From assembly GCA_900553985.1 (NCBI GenBank), contig USFW01000017.1:1-33151 (forward strand): a DNA stretch of 33,151 bases. The letters are read 5' to 3'. Position numbers and translations under genes: made by a program. Source of the stretch: an uncultured Clostridium sp. (lineage in GTDB: Bacteria > Bacillota > Clostridia > TANB77 > CAG-508). Below are positions 25,609-33,151 of this stretch, one piece after another; position 1 is the first letter of the stretch; every line of letters starts with the position of its first letter. The notes below the pieces were generated by a model. It saw nothing but the letters and a program-made list of their open reading frames with translations, had not been told where the DNA came from and ran no database searches.

Positions 25609-26916
25609 ATGAAAAAATTAAAAACAATAATAATTATTATTTTTGTTATTATAGTTGTTCTCATTACATCATTAATAATTGTAAAAAATATTAGTAAAGA
25701 AAATCAACAAAAAATGGCTACTCCAGAAGTTGAAGAAGAGAGAATATTTGAGCAATCAGAAAAAATGACTAGAGTAGAGTATACTTTTTTAACTCGAATA
25801 GCTAATACATATATACAATCTTTAAACATGAAAGATACTAGATATATGAGAGTTAATGAAGATGGAGATTATTTTATACAAGAAGATAAATTGAAAAATA
25901 ATATAATAGGATTATTGAGTGAAGAATATATAAAAAACAATAATATAAATATTGGAAATTTGCATAATTATGTGGATTTGTTAGATGAGCAATTGCTAGT
26001 TGTTCCTATAAATATGAAGGGAATTTCTACAGGAAATGTAAAAACATATGTTGTTCAAGGTATTGCTTTGAATTTTGAATATGAATTAAAAAAAGAATTT
26101 AATATAATTGTAAATATGGATTACAATAATAGGACTTTTTCTATAGAACCAACTTTAGAAAAATATGAAGAAATAAATACTGCTAGTAAAATTAGTGAAA
26201 TAAAAGAAAATGAAAATAAAAATAATAGATATTCAACTACAGGAGTGAATGTAGAGAATATTGTAAAAGATTATATAAATAATTTAAAAAGAATGATGCT
26301 TGCTAAACCTGAATTAGTATATGATCGTTTGGATGTAGAATATAAGAATAAAAGATTTGGAACTTTAGATAAATTTAAAGAATATGTTGAAAAAAATGTG
26401 GAAGAGATTAGAAGTATATATATAGATAAATATTTGGTAAATACTTTTGAAGATTATTCTCAATATATAGGAACTGATAAATATAATAATATGTACATTT
26501 TTAATGAAAAAGATCCACTTAATTATACTGTTTTACTAGATACATATACAATAAACTCAGATAAGTTTAAAAAAACATATGATGAAGCAGATAATAAATA
26601 TAGAGTAAAAATGAATATAGATAAATGGATCAAGATGATAAACAATAGAGATTATGAAACAGCATATAAATGCCTAGATGAAACATTCAGAAACAATAAT
26701 TTTGCATCAGAAGAAGAATTTGAGAAATATATGAGAGAGAAATTTCCACTACATTATAAATTAAGTGTGGGATCAACAGAAGAAGTAAACGGCTTATATA
26801 AACAGAGAATAATCTTAGAAGATATAACAGGATTATCAGATGAAAAAATAGAGAATACAATTATTATGCAATTAAAAGACAATTACGAATTTGTTATGTC
26901 ATTTGGAATTGAATAA
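25609..26916 (+). CDS. Single-pass membrane protein in VirB8 position (2)
   Basis: 435 residues from the ATG at 25609, chosen because AAAGGAGAGG (25594-25603) precedes it; the longer frame from 25531 overlaps the hydrolase gene. One membrane helix (about 5-27) is followed by two successive helix-plus-beta domains. The first begins TFLTRIANTYIQSLNM (about 64-80). The second begins KWIKMINNRDYETAYKCLDETFRNNNF (about 341-367) and ends with a short beta segment. The MINNRDYETAYKCLDETF outline is that of NTF2-like/VirB8-type domains of conjugation scaffold proteins (TcpC, Orf13). It is the last gene before the terminator of the secretion operon. It may form a hetero-complex with the similar-topology protein at 21083. 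Confidence 0.6.
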   Translation: MKKLKTIIIIIFVIIVVLITSLIIVKNISKENQQKMATPEVEEERIFEQSEKMTRVEYTFLTRIANTYIQSLNMKDTRYMRVNEDGDYFIQEDKLKNNIIGLLSEEYIKNNNINIGNLHNYVDLLDEQLLVVPINMKGISTGNVKTYVVQGIALNFEYELKKEFNIIVNMDYNNRTFSIEPTLEKYEEINTASKISEIKENENKNNRYSTTGVNVENIVKDYINNLKRMMLAKPELVYDRLDVEYKNKRFGTLDKFKEYVEKNVEEIRSIYIDKYLVNTFEDYSQYIGTDKYNNMYIFNEKDPLNYTVLLDTYTINSDKFKKTYDEADNKYRVKMNIDKWIKMINNRDYETAYKCLDETFRNNNFASEEEFEKYMREKFPLHYKLSVGSTEEVNGLYKQRIILEDITGLSDEKIENTIIMQLKDNYEFVMSFGIE

Positions 26917-26919
26917 TTA

Positions 26920-26966
26920 AAAAAATATAGAAGAAATTATTATTAATTATCTTCTATATTTTTTAT
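26920..26966. terminator. Bidirectional terminator of the secretion operon and the J-domain gene
   Basis: AAAAATATAGAAG pairs with CTTCTATATTTTT around an AT-rich loop. A and T runs lie on the two sides, so it can stop transcription from both convergent directions. Confidence 0.8.
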
Positions 26967-26983
26967 TAAAATTATAAATAAGG

Positions 26984-27664
26984 CTAATTAAATATATTCA
27001 AAAATAAATCTACAATATAATGTAAAAGTTCATTTTCATTATATAAATTCATAAAGAAATTATGAATAAAAGGAATATGCCATAAAGCAATTAAAACTAT
27101 AATTACAATAAAGATAGTAATAAATCCTTTCAAATAATCCTTAAAAGTTTTCTTATATTTTATTTTATAACCTCTATTTTTTAAATCCTGAATATAGGCA
27201 TCATGATAAGCCTTTTCCCTAGCTCTTTGCAATTCTTCTTGATATTTTAAATTTTCGGCTTGTTGTTTTGTAAAGAATTCTTCTTGCTTTTTTAAATTGT
27301 CATTACTGTTATTTTTTGGATAATTTATACTTTCACTATTTATATTGTTAATATTTTTTTCTTTTTGAGAAATATTATTTAATTTATTCTTTAAAACTTC
27401 ATTTTGGTTGTATAAATTTTCATAATCTTCTTCAGAGATATAATTTTCTTTTAAGCTATTATCATAATTAGCTTTAGAAATAGGATTTGACAGAATTTTA
27501 TAAGCTTCATTAATATCTTTTAATATTTCTTCTGCTTGCTTTTTATTTTCTTCAGGTTGTAAATCAGGATGATATTTTTTGGCTAATGTTTTGTAAGCTT
27601 TTTCAATTATTTCTGGGGAAGCATTTTGATTTACTTGTAAAATATCATAGTAATTTTTACTCAT
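26984..27664 (-). CDS. Membrane-anchored J-domain (DnaJ-like) protein
   Basis: 226 residues from the ATG at 27664, eight bases after GAAAGG; the frame also has a TTG at 27682. A J domain fills residues 4-72: NYYDILQVNQNASPEIIEKAY, the HPD tripeptide in AKKYHPDLQ, and INEAYKILSNPISKANYD. A Gln/Lys/Glu-rich coiled region (about 80-160) and one hydrophobic helix near 178-198 follow, so the J domain is held at the membrane. Such proteins recruit DnaK to a local site. There are no Gly/Phe or zinc regions, so this is a class C J protein, not the general chaperone DnaJ. It is convergent with the secretion operon and not part of it. Confidence 0.88.
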   Translation of the reverse strand: MSKNYYDILQVNQNASPEIIEKAYKTLAKKYHPDLQPEENKKQAEEILKDINEAYKILSNPISKANYDNSLKENYISEEDYENLYNQNEVLKNKLNNISQKEKNINNINSESINYPKNNSNDNLKKQEEFFTKQQAENLKYQEELQRAREKAYHDAYIQDLKNRGYKIKYKKTFKDYLKGFITIFIVIIVLIALWHIPFIHNFFMNLYNENELLHYIVDLFLNIFN

Positions 27665-27704
27665 TATATCAGAACCTTTCAAATTAATTTATTATTTGAT
27701 TAAC

Positions 27705-27713
27705 ATTATAACA
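27705..27713 (-). promoter_or_regulatory. Extended -10 of the J-domain gene
   Basis: On the minus strand the sequence reads TGTTATAAT, an extended -10, about 40 bases before the ATG. No good -35 is seen. Confidence 0.5.
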
Positions 27714-27764
27714 TAAAAAATATGAAAAAATATACTTATAATTAAGAATATTTGAAAATTATTA

Positions 27765-27806
27765 AAAAGATATTTGTTTATCTTTAATTGGTAAACAAAT
27801 ATCTTT
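27765..27806. terminator. Terminator of the activase-related gene
   Basis: AAAAGATATTTGTTTA pairs with TAAACAAATATCTTTT in a long stem around about 10 bases, just beyond the stop of the minus-strand gene. T-rich sequence follows on the minus strand. Confidence 0.85.
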
Positions 27807-27810
27807 TATA

Positions 27811-30800
27811 TTATACTTTCAGAGTGTTTTTTTCTGAATTATCTAAATTTTCATTTTCTAAAGCCTTAATTGTATTATGTTTATTTTTTAAATTATCTTT
27901 AGCAACAGTCATTAATAATTTTATTCTATTAGCTTGATTAGTCTCACTTGCACCAGGGTCATAATCAACAGGAGAAATATTTGCATCTGGATATTTTTCT
28001 CTAATTGTTTTTATTACACCTTTACCAACTACATGATTAGGTAAACAAGCAAATGGTTGAACACATATAATATTAGGAATATCATGTTCAATATATTCAA
28101 TCATTTCAGCTGTTAGGAACCAACCTTCACCTGTCTGATTACCAATAGATAGAACATCTTTTACTTTATCTTCTAGATGCCAAATGTCACATGGTGGTAA
28201 ATAGTTTTTCTTTGAGCTAGCTAAAGCTATTTTCAAATCTTTTTCTAAAATATCTATTAAATGTATAGCTGCTTTCATAATTTTTGAAGATGTTTTATTT
28301 GTATTTAATAAATTATTAAATGTTATTTTATGTGTTGCCATAAATTTAACAAATCCCATAAAGTCTGGAAGAATTACTTCGGCCCCTTCTTTTTCTAGAA
28401 GGTCAGCTACAAAGTTATTTCCAAAAGGATGATATTTGATTAAAACTTCTCCAACTATTCCAACTTTTGGTTTTTCAATACTTGTATCTAATTCTATTTT
28501 TTCAAAGTCATTTACTATATCATAAATACTTTGTTTAAATTCTTTGTTATTAGATTTTACTAGTAATTCCTTGCATTTTTTCATCCAAGAATTAAATAGC
28601 TTTTGAGTTTCTCCTTTATTAACTTCATATGCTCTATTTTTTGTTAGCATTTTTTGTAATAAATCACCATAAATAACAGTTTTCAATAGTTTTTCCATTA
28701 ATGGAACTGTTATTTTAAATCCTGGCATTTTTTCCATTCCTACTATATTAAATGATATTACAGGAACATTAGCAAATCCAGCATCTTTAAGAGCTTTTCT
28801 GATAAATCCTATATAGTTTGTAGCCCTACATCCTCCACCTGTTTGAGACATAATTAGTGCAGTTTTATTCAAGTCATATTTTCCAGATTGCAGTGCTTCT
28901 ATCATTTGACCAGTAGTTAATATAGATGGATAACAAGCATCGTTATTTACATATTTTAATCCTGTTTCTACTGTTTTTTGTGTACAATTTCTTAATAATT
29001 TCACATTATATCCACTTGATTTAACAGCTGTTTCTAATAATTCAAAATGTATTGGTGCCATTTGAGGGATTAATATTGTGTAATCTTTCCTCATATCTTT
29101 AGTGAATATTTTTTTATGTATTTCATAATCTCCATTTTCACTACTTTCAAGTTTTTCTTGTTCACGCTTATTCATACTAGCAAGTAGTGAACGTATACGA
29201 ATTCTTACAGCTCCCAAGTTATTAACTTCATCTATTTTTATAAGTGTATACATTTTGTTATAACTTGAAAGAATTTCTTCAACTTGATCTGTTGTTACAG
29301 CATCAACTCCACATCCAAAAGAGTTTAATTGAATTAACTCTAGGGAATCATGTTTTCCAACAAAGTCAGCTGCGGCATAAAGTCTGGCATGGAAAACCCA
29401 TTGGTCAACTACTCTTATAGGTCTTTTTACTTCTGTTTTGTCAGAAACACTATCTTCTGTAAGTACACATAGCCCTAATGATGTAATCAATGTATCAATA
29501 CCATGATTTATTTCAGGGTCGACATGATATGGTCTACCAGCTAATACAATTCCTTTTAAGTGATTTTCTTCTATATATTTTACTGTTTCAGCACCTTTTT
29601 TTCTGATATCTTCTTTACATTTTTGATATTCTTCTTCTGCTTTAGTTGCTGCTTCATTTAATTCTGTTTTTGTAAAGTTATATTCCTTAAATTCATCTAA
29701 TTCCAATACTTTTTTTACTAAGTTTTTCTTATCAAAAGGTAAGAATGGATTTATGAATTTTATTTTTTCATCTTTTAATCCTTCCACATTGTTCCTTAAA
29801 ACTTCTGAATATGAAATAACAATTGGACAATTATAGTGATTATCTGCTTTTTCATATTCTTTTCTTGAATATGGCATACAAGGATAGAATATTGTTTTTA
29901 TGCCTTGCTCTAAAAGACTTTCAATATGACCATGAGAAAGTTTTGCTGGGTAGCATACAGATTCAGATGGCATTGATTCCATTCCTTTTTCATATGTTTT
30001 TCGTGTACTCTTTTCTGATAAAATTACTCTAAAGCCTAGGCTTGTAAGGAAAGTAAACCAGAAAGGATAATCTTCATACATATTCAGAACTCTAGGGATT
30101 CCAATTACTCCTCTAGGTGCATCTTTTTCTTCTAAAGGCTTGTAGTTAAACAATCTTTCATATTTATATTGAACTAGGTTTGGTAGATTTTTTGCTTTAT
30201 TAACTACACCAGCACCTTTTTCACAACGATTTCCTGTTACATGAATTGCGCCATTGTTAAATTTATTTATTGTTAATTTACAATGATTTTCACAATTATT
30301 GCAATGTGTATGAGTAATTTTTACTTCTAATTTATCTAATTCATCTTCTTTTAAAATTTTAGATTTGTATTCCATATCTAAATTTGCTTCATATTGTTCT
30401 TTTGAAAGTAAAGCCATTCCGTAGGCTCCCATTAATCCAGATATGTCTGGTCTAACAACATTTTTTCCAACTATAAGTTCAAAAGCTCTAAGGACAGCAT
30501 CATTATAGAAAGTACCACCTTGAACAACTATATGGTCTCCTAAAGTTGAAACATCTCTAACTTTCATAACTTTTTGGATAGCATTTTTTATAACAGAATA
30601 TGAAAGACCACTAGAAATATCTCCAACTGAGTATCCTTCTTTTTGAGCTTGCTTTATCTTTGAGTTCATAAACACAGTACATCTTGAACCTAAATCAACA
30701 GGTCTTTTTGCTTTAATAGCTTCTTTTACAAATTCAGATATTTCAATATTTAAGCTTTTTGCAAAAGTTTCTATAAAAGATCCACAACCAGAAGAACAAG

Positions 30801-32130
30801 CTTCATTTAGCATAATATTATCTATTGAACCATTTTTCATTCTAATGTATTTCATATCTTGACCACCAATGTCTACAATACTTGTTACATCAGGTTCAAA
30901 AGTTTTTGCAGCTGTGTAATGTGCTATTGTTTCAATTTCATTTAAATCTACATTTAAAGCTGTTTGAATTAGTTTTTCTCCATAACCAGTAACACCACTA
31001 TATCTTAATATGGCTTTTTCAGGTAATTGTTTATATAAGTTTTTCAACATATTTGTAACACTATTTAAAGGGTTACCTTCATTGCTTCCATATAGGGAAT
31101 AAAGTAAATTACCATCTTTATCAATTAAAACAAGTTTGGTAGTTGTAGAACCAGCGTCTATTCCCAAATAACAATCACCTTCATATGTAGATAAATCTGT
31201 TTTACTTACCTTAGCTTTGTTATGTCTTTCTTTAAAGTTTTTATACTCTTCATCGTTTTTAAATAAAGGATCAAGAGGATGTGTTGTATTATCATGTGAT
31301 TGTTTCAAATTTTCAATTTTTTGTTCCAATTCATTTGGAGTTATTTCTTCAGTATGGTAAGAATCTAAAGCAGCACCCTTGGCAACTAGCAAATGAGCTT
31401 CTTCAGGAACTATTATTTCTTCATCTTTTAATTGTAAAGTTTCAATAAATCTCTTACGCAATTCAGATAAATAACTTAAAGGTCCACCTAAGAATGCAAC
31501 ATTACCTCTAATAGGTCTACCACAAGCAAGTCCACTAATAGTTTGATTTACAACTGCTTGGAATATTGAAGCTGCAATATCTTCTTTAGCTGCTCCTTCA
31601 TTTATTAATGGTTGAATATCTGTTTTAGCAAAAACACCACAACGAGAAGCAATAGGATATATAGTTTGATATCCTTTTGCAAGTTCATTTAATCCAGCTG
31701 TATCTGTATGAAGTAAAGAAGCCATTTGGTCTAAAAATGCTCCTGTACCACCAGCACAAGTTCCGTTCATTCTTTGTTCTATTGAATTATCAAAATAGAT
31801 GATTTTAGCATCTTCTCCACCTAATTCAATAACAACATCAGTTTGAGGAATATACTTTTCAACTGCTCTTTTACAAGAAACAACTTCTTGAATAAAATCT
31901 ACTCCTAAAAACTTTGCAGCTGACATAGCTCCAGACCCAGTAAGTGCTAATGTATAAGTATTTGATGGGTATTTTAAAAGTAAATTTTCTAAGACATTAC
32001 ATACAGTATTTTTTGTATCTGAAAAATGTCTTTGGTAATCTTTATATATTGTATTTTTATTACTATCCATGACAACTATTTTAACTGTTGTTGATCCAAC
32101 ATCTAATCCAACATGTAAAATTTCATTCAT
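27811..32130 (-). CDS. Giant 2-hydroxyacyl-CoA dehydratase activase-related protein
   Basis: 1439 residues from the ATG at 32130, preceded by AAAGGAG on the minus strand. Two ASKHA ATPase activase modules come first: residues about 5-270, opening GLDVGSTTVKIVVMD, and about 325-590, opening GIDAGSTTTKLVLID. Each has two cysteines 39 residues apart (C125/C164, and C445 with the SRC 39 further on), the spacing of the [4Fe-4S] cysteines of HgdC. The central segment contains HCNNCENHC, a metal-site candidate. It is followed by a DUF2229-like block (PRVLNMYEDYPFW) and an HgdB-like dehydratase region, which includes GCGVDAVTTDQ, a conserved-Cys segment. In known enzymes the activase passes an electron to the dehydratase with ATP hydrolysis; the role of the fused giant forms is not established. 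It is an oxygen-sensitive anaerobe marker. Confidence 0.9.
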   Translation of the reverse strand: MNEILHVGLDVGSTTVKIVVMDSNKNTIYKDYQRHFSDTKNTVCNVLENLLLKYPSNTYTLALTGSGAMSAAKFLGVDFIQEVVSCKRAVEKYIPQTDVVIELGGEDAKIIYFDNSIEQRMNGTCAGGTGAFLDQMASLLHTDTAGLNELAKGYQTIYPIASRCGVFAKTDIQPLINEGAAKEDIAASIFQAVVNQTISGLACGRPIRGNVAFLGGPLSYLSELRKRFIETLQLKDEEIIVPEEAHLLVAKGAALDSYHTEEITPNELEQKIENLKQSHDNTTHPLDPLFKNDEEYKNFKERHNKAKVSKTDLSTYEGDCYLGIDAGSTTTKLVLIDKDGNLLYSLYGSNEGNPLNSVTNMLKNLYKQLPEKAILRYSGVTGYGEKLIQTALNVDLNEIETIAHYTAAKTFEPDVTSIVDIGGQDMKYIRMKNGSIDNIMLNEACSSGCGSFIETFAKSLNIEISEFVKEAIKAKRPVDLGSRCTVFMNSKIKQAQKEGYSVGDISSGLSYSVIKNAIQKVMKVRDVSTLGDHIVVQGGTFYNDAVLRAFELIVGKNVVRPDISGLMGAYGMALLSKEQYEANLDMEYKSKILKEDELDKLEVKITHTHCNNCENHCKLTINKFNNGAIHVTGNRCEKGAGVVNKAKNLPNLVQYKYERLFNYKPLEEKDAPRGVIGIPRVLNMYEDYPFWFTFLTSLGFRVILSEKSTRKTYEKGMESMPSESVCYPAKLSHGHIESLLEQGIKTIFYPCMPYSRKEYEKADNHYNCPIVISYSEVLRNNVEGLKDEKIKFINPFLPFDKKNLVKKVLELDEFKEYNFTKTELNEAATKAEEEYQKCKEDIRKKGAETVKYIEENHLKGIVLAGRPYHVDPEINHGIDTLITSLGLCVLTEDSVSDKTEVKRPIRVVDQWVFHARLYAAADFVGKHDSLELIQLNSFGCGVDAVTTDQVEEILSSYNKMYTLIKIDEVNNLGAVRIRIRSLLASMNKREQEKLESSENGDYEIHKKIFTKDMRKDYTILIPQMAPIHFELLETAVKSSGYNVKLLRNCTQKTVETGLKYVNNDACYPSILTTGQMIEALQSGKYDLNKTALIMSQTGGGCRATNYIGFIRKALKDAGFANVPVISFNIVGMEKMPGFKITVPLMEKLLKTVIYGDLLQKMLTKNRAYEVNKGETQKLFNSWMKKCKELLVKSNNKEFKQSIYDIVNDFEKIELDTSIEKPKVGIVGEVLIKYHPFGNNFVADLLEKEGAEVILPDFMGFVKFMATHKITFNNLLNTNKTSSKIMKAAIHLIDILEKDLKIALASSKKNYLPPCDIWHLEDKVKDVLSIGNQTGEGWFLTAEMIEYIEHDIPNIICVQPFACLPNHVVGKGVIKTIREKYPDANISPVDYDPGASETNQANRIKLLMTVAKDNLKNKHNTIKALENENLDNSEKNTLKV

Positions 32131-32178
32131 GACAAAATCTCCTTTATTGTACATATTTCTTGGCTTTTAGCCACTTTA

Positions 32179-32207
32179 ATTTTATACGGAAAATGACAAT
32201 TTGTCAA
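32179..32207 (-). promoter_or_regulatory. Promoter with overlapping palindrome, activase-related gene
   Basis: On the minus strand TTGACA (32207-32202), 17 bases, TAAAAT (32184-32179). A perfect palindrome TGACAA-T-TTGTCA (32194-32206) overlaps the -35, the position of a repressor operator. The binding protein is unknown. Confidence 0.7.
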
Positions 32208-32323
32208 ATGGAAAATGTTGGATTGAACTGATAGTTTAGATCAAATTTTAGAAAAGATTTTGCAGGTGTTTTATAAAGAAGGTACAAAAAAATTTATTGT
32301 GTAAAAATATATGAAAATACAAA

Positions 32324-32971
32324 TTATTTTATTTTTACACCTAATAAATATAATAAATCAATTGATTGAAATTGATTTATAGTTGCACCTTTTATATCAG
32401 TTAAAGATACAGAGATTTTTTCTATATTAGAATTTGACAAATCTATATTATTTAGAGAAGTTTTAAAAAATTGTGCTTGAGCTAAATCAGATTCTTCAAA
32501 ATATACATTTTTCATTTTTACTTCGTTAAAGAAACTATTTCTTAAAAATGTATTTTCAAATAAAACTTTTTCTAAAATTGCCATAGATAAATTTATATAA
32601 TTGGCATTGCAATTAAAAAAAGAGATATTAAATAAGGCACTTTCAGAAAAATCACAACCAGTTATTTTACAATTATTAAATTCACATCTGATAAATGTAG
32701 AATCGCTAAAAGAGGTATTAGAAAAATTGCAGTTATCAAATATAACATCTTTAAAAGTTAATTTTGTGGATTTTTCATTTTGCATATTTATATTTTTAAA
32801 TTTGCAATAATTGAATTCTAATTCGTTATGATTTATTTTGAAATTTTCTTCATTTTCAAATAGGCAATAATTAATTATATTGTTTTCGTAATAGTTTATT
32901 AAGTTTGATGATTTTTCTGGATTTAATTTAGTTGGATTTAAAATAATTTTTTGGGGTTTGGTGATATTCAT
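32324..32971 (-). CDS. Pentapeptide-repeat protein
   Basis: 215 residues with a run of about 25 A(D/N)LxX-type pentapeptides from about residue 45 to 195, such as FDNCNFSNTSFSDSTFIRCEFNNC and ITGCDFSESALF. Phenylalanine or leucine repeats every fifth position. This folds into a right-handed quadrilateral beta helix. Some family members (Qnr, MfpA) imitate DNA and protect gyrase; most have no known role. There is no signal peptide or membrane segment, so it is cytoplasmic. AAGGAG precedes the ATG at a good distance. No clear partner gene lies next to it, and the gene stands alone on the minus strand. Function cannot be assigned. Confidence 0.85.
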   Translation of the reverse strand: MNITKPQKIILNPTKLNPEKSSNLINYYENNIINYCLFENEENFKINHNELEFNYCKFKNINMQNEKSTKLTFKDVIFDNCNFSNTSFSDSTFIRCEFNNCKITGCDFSESALFNISFFNCNANYINLSMAILEKVLFENTFLRNSFFNEVKMKNVYFEESDLAQAQFFKTSLNNIDLSNSNIEKISVSLTDIKGATINQFQSIDLLYLLGVKIK

Positions 32972-33074
32972 TTTTTTTCTCCTTTTTTTATTTTATTTTA
33001 ATTAAATAAAGGGGAAATGTAAATAAGCATTTGGGATTTTATAGGTATTTTTGGATAGGTGCTTTTTTAATTGG

Positions 33075-33100
33075 CCGCTAGAAATAGGTGATAAGAATAA
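33075..33100. repeat. Possible end of a third palindromic element copy
   Basis: CCGCTAGAAATAGGTGATAA and the next six bases match 4846-4871 at about 20 of 26 positions (same CCGCT, AAATAG, TGATAA words). Only this outer part is visible, and beyond it the similarity fades. It may be the weathered left edge of another copy, or chance in AT-rich DNA. Confidence 0.35.
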
Positions 33101-33151
33101 TAAATAAAAGAATAAATTAATTAATAATAAAAAATAAATAAAACAAAAAAT

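Noticed and set aside
12723..26916. Complete integrative conjugative element
   Set aside because: No relaxase, coupling ATPase, integrase or flanking att sites were found within the window, so only a type IV secretion-like locus is claimed.

Overview
The window is very AT-rich and reads as an uncultured, low-GC clostridial (Bacillota) chromosome close to the replication origin. Support for this: the order mnmE-mnmG-rsmG-parA-parB typical of Firmicutes origin regions, a DUF4446 gene directly after parB, strong AGGAGG-type ribosome binding sites, consensus sigma-A promoters, and tRNA genes that encode their CCA ends. Species cannot be named from the sequence alone.

Layout. 1-8894: tRNA-modification and rRNA-methylation genes (mnmE, with an apparent frameshift near its start; mnmG; rsmG), the parA/parB partition pair, a DUF4446 membrane protein and a GT-C-like membrane protein. 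A long palindromic element (4848-5063) lies between rsmG and parA. An inverted partial copy is cut by the window start, and a weaker match lies at the far right end. 8895-9630: a 50-residue membrane protein and two tRNA-Ser genes (anticodons TGA and GCT). 9631-12500: an accessory, decayed zone. It holds an intact DUF6922/AbiEii-like toxin-antitoxin pair behind a perfect palindrome, a broken small ORF, a degraded copy of the tRNA-Ser 3' end with its terminator, a small Cro-like regulator on the minus strand, and a pseudogene related to the next gene.

12723-26916 is the most interesting part: a type IV secretion-like locus on one strand. It has three paralogous two-TM VirB2/TrbC-like pilin candidates, the first with a large extracytoplasmic extension. 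These are followed by an operon-like run: PrgI, a membrane-anchored VirB4/TraC N-domain protein, a VirB4 ATPase, a VirB6/TrbL-like polytopic protein (apparent frameshift after its signal peptide), a VirB8-position protein, a 1178-residue protein combining three predicted peptidoglycan hydrolases (amidase_3, phage-tail-lysozyme-like, NlpC/P60-like), and a second VirB8-position protein. No relaxase, VirD4/TcpA coupling ATPase, VirB11 or integrase is in the window, so the locus looks like an envelope-spanning apparatus without DNA-processing genes. It could be a protein-secretion or surface machine, or the preserved part of an old conjugative element.

26984-32971 is on the minus strand: a membrane-anchored J-domain protein, a giant (1439-residue) 2-hydroxyacyl-CoA-dehydratase-activase-related protein with two activase modules, and a pentapeptide-repeat protein.
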